Assembly: GCA_030789695.1 (NCBI GenBank)
Contig: CM061142.1
Span: 360,616,257-360,680,256, forward strand
Reading direction: 5' to 3'
DNA length: 64,000 nucleotides
Source of the DNA: Scilla litardierei
Taxonomy: Eukaryota; Streptophyta; Magnoliopsida; Asparagales; Asparagaceae
Program-made: the position numbers and the translations under genes
The notes under the pieces: generated by a model
Database searches by the model: none
What the model was told of the DNA's origin: nothing
The model's input: the letters and a program-made list of their open reading frames with translations, nothing else
Part shown: positions 35,401-44,200 of the stretch, piece by piece
Layout of the letters: every line of letters starts with the position of its first letter
Position numbering within the stretch: the first letter of the stretch is position 1

Positions 35401-38400
35401 ACCTGATTTGAATCCAACTTCTTTGGCAACGCATCAAGTTTCTGATTGGTCTAAGCTATGGCTTCCATGAGTTGCAAGAACTTCTGATCAAACTCGCTCT
35501 TCTGTTCGTCGGCGTTCTTCTTAACCAAGTCGTGGATCTCGCCTTCAAACTTCTCCATCTTCTCTTCCAATGCATCGATCCTATCCTTGGATCTTGTAGT
35601 CGCCATGGATCGACTACTCTGATACCAATTTGGTACGTTTTGGATCTGGATCTGGGATAAAATGAGATTTTTATGGGTTTTGGGGTGAAAATGGGATTTT
35701 TACGGGAAAGGAGGGATTTTTAGGGTCGGGAAAGAAATTTGGGGAAGTAAAGAGGGGATTTTATTGATGTGTAAACAAAAATACAAAGATAACTCGCCTC
35801 GATTTGAGAAGAGGCCTTTCTCCTAGCTTTCGATTCGAAATCAAAGCCTAAGATCTCCAACTAATTGTCAGTGGACAAATTGACTAAAGGATTTTCATTA
35901 ACAAATCAAGCATAGACCTTCCCTTAGCCGGCCCTATCTATAAATAAAAGAAAATTATAGATTTGATCTGCTTACAGAAAACCCCCATATTTTCTGAAAT
36001 TACAAAAATGCCCCTAATGGGCCGAAACTCCCAGAAACAAAACAAAATCCTACGCAAAAAAATTGCAGTCGCCTTTAAAATATTCCCCTAACAAATAATT
36101 GTAACCACATTCAAACTAAAATTTAGTTATCCCAAAGAATTTAGTTCTCCCAAAGTTTAGTTCCATCCAAATTTAGTTCCCCTAAACTTTAAAATTTTCG
36201 TTCCCTCCAGATTTAGTGTCACTCAAAATTTTAAATGGGCTCCGTAGGATTCCCCGGCTTCTTTCGGTTCCATGGAAACTCCGAAATTAAGCTTTCAGGA
36301 GCGAGAGCAGTATCAGAATCGGTGACCTCTTAGGAAGTCCACATGTTTCTATGACCCATGTGCTATCCCTCCCGCTGTGTGAGGTCGATGGTTCTTATTG
36401 CTTCGGAAGAATAAGAAAAATTTAAATTAAAATTTAGTTCTAGAAGAGAATTTAGTTCCCACTAAAAGTTTTACTTCTCCCTAAAATTTAGTTTCCCTAG
36501 ATTTAGTTCCCTCTAGATTTAGTTCCCCACAAAATTTAAAATTTTAGTTCCCCAAAATTTAATTCCCACTAGATTTAGTTTCTTCTAAAATTTTAGGGTT
36601 TCCCTCCGATTTAAAATTTTAGTTCCTCAAAATTTAATTCCCTCTAGATTTAGTTTCTTCTAAAATTTCAGGGTTTTCCCCTCGAAATTTTCATTCCGAA
36701 ATCTTAGGTGTTTCCCTTTAAAATTTTCACAAACTCTCATCCTACACATTGATTCCTCAAGATTCAATTTTAGTCGTCTTTCTACCTATCCTTTTGTCCT
36801 AGTCAGCAACTCCATTAAAAACATCCCTCAATTGTATAATAGATTATAAAGACAAATGATCCTTGCGTGCTTTGCCCAAGGTTTCATGCACACATAAAAT
36901 GTAAGATGCATACATTTGAGGAAGATCAATACAAAATAATAACAATTTAAGGATAGCACATGTGGAACCTAGGTTGTAGGGGGTGACGCCGCTTGTGCCC
37001 TATCCCCCCTCTCCCTTTTTTCCTATCGGGAATTACTAGTGGCGAAGTTTTGTATTTGTTTTACGTTGTATACATAAAGATCATCCCTTACTCGTCAAAA
37101 AAAAGGATAGCACATGCAAAAGTGCAGACGTGCTATATGAACAGACCAGTTGAAGATTGGTCTCCGGAGCACCCGGCATGGTAATCATCCTAATACCATT
37201 CCTATAATGAAACTGGGGAAACACTAGCATAGTCCGACATGCACTTGCAGTTGGTTGGAAGTGTTCTAGTACTGTAAGGTTTTTCTACATTCACAAAACC
37301 TGTATGTACCATACACATGGACAAGCTTAGAGTATCATATCGTGCACACGGGGTATATCTATCATAGTATTGAAGAGATTCATCAAGTGAAATAAAAAAA
37401 CGGTGAGACTAAGTCACCCACCTGGCTGGAAAATAGAGAATTTGGAACTATGACAGGAAACTTCTCAGGGCTTATCAAATATGTAGTTGTGAGTCCCATT
37501 TCCACCACTTGTCCTTCAATTGATCCAGCCTACAAAGGCAAGAAGCAAAGGTTTTAAAAAGACATGTATCACAAAGCATGAAAAAAAAGAAAGTCCATCA
37601 TGAACTGATGAGATAAAATATTTTGTAAAGATGAACATTCTTCGAAATATGAAATCATAACTTTATATATAAATGGGTAAATTGCATAAACTCTCCATGT
37701 TCTATTGGCATAGTAGTAATAATGCATCTCTAATGTAAGAAATTTGCAAAGCTGCCACTGAAAATTAGCAAAACGAAGCAAAAAAGGTTGTCTATTCATT
37801 CCAAGAAAAGTGTAGAATGCACATTTGCTTTGAAACATTTCCCAAACTACCCTTGTTCTATATTAGCGTAGGGGCCACTAGTACCCCCTGTTCGGGGATA
37901 GTTCTTGCTAATTTCTTAGAATAGGGGATATTAATACTACTGTGTTAAAAGAACAAGGGTATTTTCAAGTACCATATATAAAAAAGGAGGAAAGAAAGAA
38001 AGGTATTAATCCATAGGGATGGTCATGACTATGCTCATGTACATCTGATGTAGGTTTAATCTTGTAATCCGTGTTCTTAGTCTTATTGCAGGACCGGTGC
38101 ATTTTACATTTATAAATCTACAATGCAAACAAAATTCTCCAGCTTCAACAGTTTGATCCATGCGTAAATGTGCAAAGAAGCTAGAAAGGAACCACCGATA
38201 TGTAAATGATCCCAAACTTGGAGAGAAGATACCTTCCCTTCGATACAGCTGGAAGTTGGAAACAAGTGTGGAAATTTTATGGTATTTAATAGTGAAATTC
38301 CCCTTTTCCTTTTTGCTATAACATTCTTCATTAGATACGAGTGCTTACTGTGACTGGAAGACTTTCCCTTTTTAGTCAAGGTTATATGGCATAAGCCACT

Positions 38401-38963
38401 TCCTTGTTACGGCTTTGTTGGGACTACGGCGTTCCCTCAGACAGTTCAGTAGAGGTGAGATTAACAGCTTGGTGCAACTACCTGTCAAATTTTTTCTCGG
38501 AGCTTTCTCATTAACGCTCAATAGATTACCCCATTATTATCAGGGAAGCACTTAATGGTGGTGACAGTACGACTGTCTATGGTCCCTTTCTGTTTTGCTT
38601 CAGTGTAACCAGGTGACTCCACTCATCAAAACCATACACGAAATCTAAGTTCTAATAAGAACTCTACACCACAACGTTAAATTTCCCTACTTAAGCTATT
38701 GTAGTTTCGCCAAGGTTACTGCAGTAATTCTTAAGCTGCAAAAACTCTGAAACCATGAATAGCTGGAGGTTGAATTTATCTCAGTACATCACGCATCACA
38801 GGAGAAGATGTCACAAAAACATGAAGATATTAACAAAAATGAAAAACGTTTGGACGATATACTTTTATATTATCCCCCACTGAGAAGGGTCTTGAAAACT
38901 GGACAGAGAGCCCACTAAGTAGGTTCCCAAGGATATCTCTAGCAGCAAATGCAGTGGCCACTC
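23341..38963 (-). CDS. MscS-like mechanosensitive channel (MSL1-type), C-terminal half, four exons (5' part not found)
   Basis: Four minus-strand exons join in frame with GT-AG borders: 38863-38963, 37422-37529, 32157-32378 and 23341-23454. Together they encode about 181 residues ending in a stop. The first exon carries the pore-lining MscS helix ([20 protein letters not shown]) and the start of the beta domain (FSVGDNIK). The second is the beta domain ([30 protein letters not shown]). The third and fourth form the alpha/beta domain ([48 protein letters not shown]). The wording follows plant MSL1, a mitochondrial inner-membrane channel that eases osmotic or voltage stress; organelle targeting cannot be checked because the N-terminus is missing. 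No frameshift or stop is seen in these exons. Introns of 1.3, 5.0 and 8.7 kb are swollen by transposons. The preceding exon was searched for up to the window end and not recognised. Confidence 0.88.
23455..24995 (-). other. MSL intron sequence with homopolymer and diverged duplication
   Basis: No gene. It holds a C homopolymer of about 29 bases (23970-23998) followed by a short CA run (24027-24044). An imperfect direct duplication of about 300 bp contains AGTGTGGGAATATT at about 24311 and AATGTAGGACTATT at about 24581. Confidence 0.5.
24996..25340 (-). repeat. Ty3 3' LTR (minus orientation)
   Basis: Plus-strand ends TGATAGAACTGG and GATCCCA. Next to it at 25341-25355 the complement of the polypurine tract (CTTTTGGGGGAGTAC on the minus strand). 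It has lost about three bases at its TG end compared with the partner LTR. Confidence 0.88.
25416..28587 (-). pseudogene. Ty3 pol: RT, RNase H, integrase, chromodomain (broken)
   Basis: RT is seen twice because of a tandem duplication (27655-28122 and 28123-28587). The intact-looking part reads [20 protein letters not shown] and carries the catalytic FFDDILLYS (about 27565). RNase H and part of integrase are heavily decayed (27400-26400). The integrase core is visible at 26379-26176 ([20 protein letters not shown]). The C-terminal 25862-25416 has [18 protein letters not shown] and the chromodomain-like [13 protein letters not shown], the module by which chromoviruses bind chromatin. Confidence 0.9.
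27655..28587 (-). repeat. Tandem duplication of an RT segment in the old Ty3 element
   Basis: A unit of 468 bp (27655-28122) and its neighbour (28123-28587, 465 bp) both run from the pol motif [13 protein letters not shown] to ILVMPFG. The junction creates the odd sequence [14 protein letters not shown]. The copies differ at scattered sites, so the duplication is not recent. Confidence 0.85.
28600..30884 (-). pseudogene. Ty3 gag and protease (broken)
   Basis: From ATG at 30884 (MAASTRAK) the frame breaks repeatedly. Recognisable parts are a helical N-terminal segment ([16 protein letters not shown], about 30780), a GC-rich spacer with inverted repeats (30330-30480), and the gag core ([25 protein letters not shown], about 29930-29800). 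These are followed by [17 protein letters not shown], the zinc-knuckle-like [12 protein letters not shown] (about 29270), and the protease with [16 protein letters not shown] (about 29060). Gag would build the particle and the protease would cleave the polyprotein. No complete frame remains. Confidence 0.85.
30894..30905 (-). promoter_or_regulatory. Initiator-Met tRNA primer binding site
   Basis: TGGTATCAGAGC on the minus strand, four bases inside the 5' LTR. Exact canonical sequence. Confidence 0.9.
30909..31257 (-). repeat. Ty3 5' LTR (minus orientation)
   Basis: On the minus strand it begins TGATGGGATCATCACG and ends CCGATTCTATCA, then the primer site follows. Confidence 0.9.
31258..32156 (-). 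other. MSL intron sequence
   Basis: AT-rich intron between the old Ty3 element and the exon at 32157. No element or gene recognised. Confidence 0.5.
32157..32378 (-). CDS. MSL exon: alpha/beta domain
   Basis: 222 bp, 74 codons, phase 0 (TTGTAG|GCAATT ... AACATG|GTGAG). Encodes [12 protein letters not shown] to LGCNLKNM, with the [13 protein letters not shown] segment shared by plant MSL1 proteins. Confidence 0.9.
32379..33226 (-). other. MSL intron sequence
   Basis: AT-rich intron upstream of the 32157-32378 exon. No repeat or gene recognised up to the Helitron-like end at 33227. Confidence 0.5.
33341..33738 (-). repeat. Ty3 3' LTR of the pol-less element
   Basis: Ends TGTTATATTT and GCAACA on the plus strand; the tract complement (ACTCCGTCCCAAAG) follows at 33740. 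Confidence 0.88.
33798..35606 (-). pseudogene. Ty3 gag of the pol-less element
   Basis: Starts [20 protein letters not shown] at 35606, a helical N-terminus. A stop interrupts near 35455. The frame then runs through a Pro/Gly-rich spacer with GC-rich inverted repeats (34905-35200), an acidic stretch, the gag core ([19 protein letters not shown], about 34550; ALSWYRLAQ), [20 protein letters not shown] and [19 protein letters not shown]. It ends with the knuckle-like [17 protein letters not shown] (about 33930). Shortly after, the sequence rejoins a [10 protein letters not shown] tail, equivalent to the LEDKV end of pol in related elements. Gag would form particles and bind RNA; here it carries stops and frame changes. 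Confidence 0.85.
35631..36044 (-). repeat. Ty3 5' LTR of the pol-less element
   Basis: Plus-strand ends TGGTACGTTT and AAACAAAACA. The primer site ACTCTGATACCA complement lies at 35616-35627. Confidence 0.88.
36237..36357 (+). pseudogene. 5S rRNA-like sequence inside Helitron copy A
   Basis: Over about 121 bp the sequence follows plant 5S rRNA: AACTCCGAAATTAAGC, then GCGAGAGCAGTA, then GGTGACCTCTTAGGAAGTCC. These correspond to the A box, intermediate element and C box of the internal Pol III promoter. Its length equals a full 5S gene, but it has many substitutions and lacks the T-run terminator, so it is a pseudogene or a 5S-derived SINE head. The other two Helitron copies lack it. Confidence 0.8.
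36844..37421 (-). other. MSL intron with LINE fragment
   Basis: AT-rich intron. The only recognised content is the 140-bp LINE tail at 36963-37102. Confidence 0.5.
36963..37102 (+). mobile_element. Very short 5'-truncated LINE insertion
   Basis: Flanked by a perfect 14-bp duplication AAGGATAGCACATG (36949-36962 and 37103-37116). The insert ends in CTCGTC plus an A run. It carries GGGGGTGACGCCGCTTGTG, closely like GTGGGTGACGACGCGTGTG in the 3' end of the LINE at 49162-52377. It is therefore a recent 3'-end insertion of the same LINE family. Confidence 0.85.
37422..37529 (-). CDS. MSL exon: beta domain
   Basis: 108 bp, 36 codons, phase 0 at both ends (TTTGTAG|GCT ... AGCCAG|GTGGGTG). Encodes [12 protein letters not shown] to NSLFSSQ, the beta-barrel below the pore. 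Confidence 0.9.
37530..38862 (-). other. MSL intron sequence
   Basis: 1.33-kb intron between two MSL exons. AT-rich, no transposon or second gene recognised. Confidence 0.5.
38863..38963 (-). CDS. MSL exon: pore helix
   Basis: 101 bp, acceptor ATTGCAG and donor AAA|GTATAT on the minus strand. The first codon is completed by one base from the preceding, unseen exon. It encodes 33 full codons from VATAFAARD to GDNIK, the most conserved part of the MscS family. Confidence 0.9.
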
Positions 38964-39046
38964 CTGCAATGATTATTAAACATATATTAGCACAATGAGA
39001 TATAAGCATACTATATGATTGCAGATACAAAAAATCGTGGCGCACA

Positions 39047-39402
39047 GAATAATGGGAAACATGTCATGTGCCTCAAAAAGTCCACCACTACACATTTTTC
39101 AGACGATCACAACCGTCCATTTGATCTTCATATTCTAAAACCCAAAAAATCAAATATTGGATATGAACCAATAGTGTTTTACTCCGTTATTCACCCATCG
39201 TAAATTTAACGATTTCGCATGAATGTAACTTTTTGCAAAAGGTGGATGTACCAGCAATACCCCTTAGGTTCACCCAATATTTGATGTGTTGGGATTTTAG
39301 AATATGAAGATCAATATGAACGGTTCCAATAGTTCGAAAAATATGCCAAGGTGGACTTTTTGAGGTCGCATATGAGGCTAAACCTCATATGTCATATGAT
39401 AC
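39047..39402. mobile_element. MITE of the GAATAATGGG family, left part (split by Ty3)
   Basis: Starts GAATAATGGGAAACATG. The other end, CATATGATACCCATTATT, is completed across the Ty3 insertion (39391-39402 plus 45147-45154). Interior shares blocks with the MITEs at 47211 and 54580 (ATCTTCATATTCTA). Confidence 0.75.
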
Positions 39403-39799
39403 TGATGCGGTCGTCTACAAGAGGAGGCAAGCGGGCACGGGCACGGGCCGGAATTAGAGCTACCCACCTTATCTTACTTAGCTTGGTTTGTTTTTGCTTT
39501 GTAACATCTTAGTCATTGCTTAAGTCACGGTGTGTGCGATTAGCAATGACTAGATGAGTCCTATAAATACCCCAAAACCCTAGTTGTTCATTATCGAAGA
39601 ATTGAGATTAGATTGCCGTGACGGCTAGGGTTAGTGTGGGATTAGACTTGATCCTTTAATTCAAGTTAGGGAGTGATCTCTCCAGAAAAAGATCAAATCT
39701 ATCTTATTGTTCTTCGTATTTCAATAGAAATTCCTCTCTTTTCCATTTTCCCTCTTTTAAATTCAGCCCTAAATACGATTTGACCCCCAAATCGTATCA
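39403..39799 (+). repeat. Ty3 5' LTR
   Basis: TGATGCGGTCGTC ... AAATCGTATCA. TATA box CTATAAATACC at about 39561. Confidence 0.96.
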
Positions 39800-39802
39800 T
39801 TT

Positions 39803-39814
39803 TGGTATCAGAGC
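39803..39814 (+). promoter_or_regulatory. Initiator-Met tRNA primer binding site
   Basis: TGGTATCAGAGC three bases after the 5' LTR, exact canonical sequence. Confidence 0.95.
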
Positions 39815-39824
39815 TCTCGGTCCT

Positions 39825-41270
39825 ATGGCGAGCACACGGGCGACTGCGACAAAAACTCTGGAGGAGCGATTGGATGCGGAAATCACGGGGTTGCGAAAGG
39901 AGATGACGGATATGAGGGAAGAACTCAAGGCGGGTTTGAGCGCAACCATGGATGAGAAGTTGAATCGGGTCTCGGAGCGCCATTCGCGGGAGATGAAGGA
40001 TGGGTTTGCCGAGGTGGCGAGGATGCTTCAACAACCCCAGTTTCTGCAGCGAGATCCAGATCCGCAATCGTCGGGTTCATTAGATCTGGTCTCACGGAAA
40101 AATCATGGAAACGGCGACGAAGGAGTAGCATTTCCCCTATGGGAGAGCGATCCGAGGCAACCGGGAGGTGGGCGGGCCCTTCAAGGGGGCCCCGGTGGTC
40201 GGCCGCCCCAACTGGGGGCGGCGAAGGCGGGCGGCCCCGAAACGGGGCCGCCGGAGGGCTACCGCCCCCTACGGGGGGTGGCGAACAGCAGCGGGCCCAT
40301 CCGGGGCCCGCTGGGGTGTTTCCGCCCCCCAGGGGGCGGCGAAGGTTGGCGCCCCCAGGCGGGGGGCGCGGGGGGGTTTCCGCCCCCGGTGGGGGCGGAA
40401 TGATGGGGCGGGCCCTCCTAGGGCCCGCCGATGGAGACCCGCCCCCGGTTGGGGGCGGGGGAGGATGGGCGGCCCACCATGGGCCCGCGGGGGGTTTTCC
40501 CCCTCCTTTTGGGGGCGTCGACGCAGGTTGGCTACATGGGGGACCCCGGAGGGAACATGTGGACGAGTGGGACGATGTCGGAACACTCGCCAATGGGAGG
40601 GCCAGGGAAGGCGTAGGGCAGTGGAGGGCCGAGGATCATACTTACCAGAGGCGGCAGACAGACAGGGGGGACCACTACGGGGAGATACACCCCCAGATAT
40701 GCGAAAGCTGAAGGCACCACTGTTCGATGGGAAGGACCCCGATGGCTGGATCTACCAGGTAGAGAGATACTTTGAGGTCATGGGCTTCGCTGAAGCAGAG
40801 AGGCTGAGGGCGGTGGCGCTAAATTTCGAAGGAGAAGCCCTAGCGTGGTACCGGTGGACCCAAAAGCAGAGACCGATACGGACTTGGAGGGAGCTGACAG
40901 AGTGCCTGAGTAGAGAGGGTGTCAGCGGAATCGATGGAGGGGAACTTTCTGAAGGGGTTGAAGCCATCCGTGAGAGCAGAGGTAGGAGTGCACGACCCTC
41001 AGGGGTTGGCAGCTATGATGCGATTAGCCAGGAGGGTGGAGGACAGGCAGACTCAGGAGAGGAGGTCTAGAGGAGTGTGGGGCGGGGTTGCGGCACGTAA
41101 CCCAGTTCCGCCAGCAGTACCTAGGGTTACGACCGGGACCCCGGCCGGGGAGACCAGACCTGGAGGGCAGACCCGTCGGATGACCGAGGCAGAGATGAGG
41201 GAGCGCAGGGCCAAGGGGCTGTGCTTCAAGTGCGATGAGCGGTTCACTCCGGGGCATCGGTGTGCAGGAC
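39825..41270 (+). pseudogene. Ty3 gag with hairpin-array spacer
   Basis: Starts MASTRATATKTLEERLDAEI, a helical, probably coiled-coil N-terminus to about residue 75. It passes into a Gly/Pro-rich spacer encoded by the hairpin array (40171-40517), where the frame is lost (TGA at 40401). The gag core resumes in another frame (LFDGKDPDGWIYQVERYFEV, EALAWYRWTQKQR, 40720-40890). About 65 codons normally present between this and EGNFLKGLKPSVRAEVG are missing at about 40910, with another frame change. The zinc-knuckle-like [14 protein letters not shown] lies at 41222-41263 and the frame continues into protease. Gag would assemble the particle; this copy cannot make a full one. Confidence 0.9.
40171..40517 (+). 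repeat. Tandem array of six about 60-bp units, two GC hairpins each
   Basis: Units: 40171-40222 (partial), 40223-40282, 40283-40340, 40341-40398, 40399-40460 and 40461-40517. Each carries a first inverted repeat (GCGGGCCC..GGGCCCGC type) and a second (CCGCCCCC..GGGGGCGG type). Loop bases and stems vary, but pairing is kept on both sides. Unit lengths of 60, 58, 58, 62 and 57 are mostly not multiples of three, so the array itself shifts the gag frame. Confidence 0.92.
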
Positions 41271-44200
41271 GAGCCATGCAGTTGGAGGTGGCGGCTGAGG
41301 AGGAAGAAGAGGGAGATATTAATATTATACTCGATGGGGAGGAGGCTGTGGCGGAACAACACCAGCACTTAGACGTCGTGGAGGTTTCTCTTAGCTCCGT
41401 GGTGGGATTCACTCCTTATCACACCATGAAGCTGGTGGGCAGGTTGGCAGACCAGGAGGTGACGGTATTGATAGACAGTGGGGCGACCCACAATTTCATC
41501 TCCAGGAAGTTGGTGGAGCAGGTGGGGCTAGAAGTGAGTGAGACAGCCACTTTTGGGGTGATTTTGGGCACCGGCCAGAGGGAGGAGAGCAGGGGTGTCT
41601 GCAGGGCTGTGATTCTGGCAGTACAGGGAGCTCAGGTGGTGGTAGACTGTTACCCCCTGGAGCTGGGGAAGGTTGACTTGGTGTTGGGGATGCAGTGGCT
41701 ACAGACATTAGGCGACACCAAGTTCAACTGGAAGATGCTTAGGATGGAATATCAGGAGAACGGAAGGACTGTGATCTTGCTAGGGGACCACAGTCTGTGT
41801 TGTCGCGCAGCGTCCTTGAAGTCCTTGGCTCGGGCAGTGTCAATAGGAGGAGAGGCATATTTTGTGTCCTACCAGGAGTTTGGGGCAGAGGCAGAGGAGC
41901 AGAGGGCACCACCGGAGGTGGAGGAGTTGTTGGACAGCTATGGGCACATTTTTCAGATGCCGCAGGGACTTCCACCGCAGAGAGACCACGAACACGCCAT
42001 CGTGCTACGGGAGGGGGTAGCGCCCATCAGTGTCTGACCATACAGGTACCCGCATGTCCAGAAGGATGAGATCGAGCGATTGATCAAGGAGATGCTGCAG
42101 GCGGGGGTGATTAGGCCGAGTGTTAGTCCGTTCTCTAGCCCAGTGCTCTTGGTTAAGAAAAAGGACGATAGCTGGAGGTTTTGTGTAGACTACCGTGCCC
42201 TCAACAAGGAGACGTTGGCAGACCGTTTTCCTATACAGGTGATAGATGAGTTGCTAGACGAATTACATGGGGCGTCGATCTTTTCGAAGATTGACCTGAA
42301 GTCGGGATATCACCAGATCCGGATGAAGGCAAAAGATGTACAGAAGACTGCTTTCAGGACTCATGAGGGGCATTATGAGTTCCTCGTCATGCCCTTTGGG
42401 CTGACGAATGCACCTGCAACATTTCAGTCGTTGATGAACAAGATATTCCAGCCTTACCTACGGCAGTTTGTCTTGGTGTTCTTCGACATCTTGGTGTACA
42501 GCCAGACAGTGGAGGAGCACGTGCGGGATTTAGAGACAGTGTTACAGGAGCTACAGGCCCACCAGCTGTATGCCAATAAGAAGAAGTGCACGTTCGCCCA
42601 GGCGAAGGTGGAATACTTAGGGCATGTGGTCTCAGCAGCAGGGGTAGCAGCTGATAGGAGCAAGATAGAGGCCATGTTAGATTGGCCGCGGCCAACTACA
42701 CTGAGGGCGTTGCGGGGATTTTTGGGCTTGACGGGGTACTACCGCAAGTTCGTGCAGGGCTATAGTACCATTGCCTGGCCTCTGACTGAGCAGTTGAAGA
42801 AGGATGGGTTCCAGTGGACTGAGGAGGCGACTGCGGCATTTGAGGCCATGAAGGGGGCGATGACGACCGTTCCGGTACTGGCTCTTCCTGATTTTAGCAG
42901 ACCCTTTGTGGTTGAGACAGATGCTTCGGGGTACGGGCTGGGAGCAGTGCTGATGCAAGATCAGCGACCCGTGGTTTACTTCAGCCAGGTTTTGTCTTCA
43001 CGGGCAAGACAGAAGTTCGTGTATGAGAGGGAGTTGATGGCGATTGCCTTGTCGATTCAGAAGTGGCGTCCGTACCTGCTGGGGCGGCCATTTATTGTGC
43101 GCACGGATCAGAGGTCCCTGAAATATTTACTAGAGCAGAGGCTGGTGGCAGTGGACTATCAGAAGTGGTTATCTAAGCTTGTGGACTACAAGTTTGAGAT
43201 ACACTACCGGCCCGGGTTGGAAAACAAGGCTGCGGATGCGCTATCACGGCGGGAGGAGGTTACGTCCTTAGCAGCCTTGTCAGTACCACTGCTAGCGGAT
43301 TGGGAGCCTTTATGGAGGGAGGTGGAGGCCGACGAGGAGTTGTCTAGAGTCCGCGAGGATTTGGTACGGGGGGTGACTGAGCACCCAGGCTATTCAGTGG
43401 AGGGACGACGGTTGTTGTATCGGGGAAGGTTGGTGATACCACGGGGTTCAGTGCACATTCCACTGATTTTTCAGGAATTCCATGGGAGCGCAATAGGGGG
43501 GCATTCTGGCGTCCAGCAGACATACATGAGGATGGCTAGGGAGCTGTACTGGAGGGGAATGAAGAAGGACATCGCAGAGATGGTAGCCCGTTGTGACGTC
43601 TGCCAGCGTCACAAATACTTGGCCATGGCACCAGCAGGGCTGCTGCAACCTTTAGCTCTTCCTGAGCGGGTCTGGGAGGGGATCAGTATGGATTTTGTGG
43701 AGGGGCTACCCAAGTCGGAAGGATACTCGGTGATTTTGGTGGTGGTAGACCGACTGAGCAAGTATGGACACTTCATTGGGCTGAAACATCCTTACTCTAC
43801 AGTGACAATGGCTACGACATTTATGCGGGAGGTGGTGCGTCTGCACGGGTTTCCCGAGTCCATAGTATCAGATCGGGACACTGTCTTCATGAGCCAGTTC
43901 TGGAGGGAGTTGTTCAGGGTACAGGGGACCGTTCTGAGGAGGAGCACAGCTTACCACCCCTAGACGGATGGACAGACAGAGGTCGTCAACAGGAGCGTTG
44001 AGACCTACCTTCGCTGTTTTGCATCGGATTATCCTTGGAGTTGGTATCAATGGCTGGCATGGGCGGAGTATTGGTACAATACTTCCTTCCATTCAGCCGC
44101 ACAGACGACACCGTTTCGAGTGCTATATGGGAGGGATCCACCAGCGCTGGTCCATTATCGTTGTGGGACGACCCCGGTGTCCCAGTTGGATCAGTACCTC

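Larger units (their letters stand above)
33341..36044 (-). mobile_element. Pol-less Ty3 element nested in Helitron copy A
   Basis: LTRs at 33341-33738 and 35631-36044 (398 and 414 bp, clearly diverged) are flanked by AAATC duplications (33336-33340 and 36045-36049). On the minus strand the internal 1.9 kb holds primer site, gag up to the zinc knuckle, then directly the last codons of pol and the purine tract. Protease, RT, RNase H and integrase are absent. Confidence 0.92.
33227..36843 (-). mobile_element. Helitron-like element (copy A), interrupted by a Ty3 element
   Basis: Read on the minus strand it starts A|TCTATTATACAATTGAGGG (at 36843) and ends with a hairpin CCCGTGA...TCACGGG (33237-33257) followed by TTATGACTAG|T. 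These are Helitron hallmarks: 5' TC, 3' hairpin then CTRR, insertion between A and T. Two more copies with the same ends lie at 53064-53651 and 53754-54179. No Rep/helicase is encoded. Without the nested Ty3 element this copy is about 0.9 kb and is made of TTTAGTTCCC-type repeats plus a 5S rRNA-like segment. It lies in an MSL intron. Confidence 0.65.

Noticed and set aside
36237..36357. Functional 5S rRNA gene
   Set aside because: Too many substitutions in conserved positions and no T-run terminator; single copy inside a transposon.
40171..40517. CRISPR-like reading of the regular hairpin array
   Set aside because: Units are tandem without unique spacers and the repeats vary; the context is a plant retrotransposon.
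40139..40593. Pro/Gly-rich proteins on both strands over the Ty3 hairpin array
   Set aside because: The array gives open Pro/Gly-rich frames in several phases by composition. Only the gag start upstream and the gag core downstream are recognisable coding sequence.
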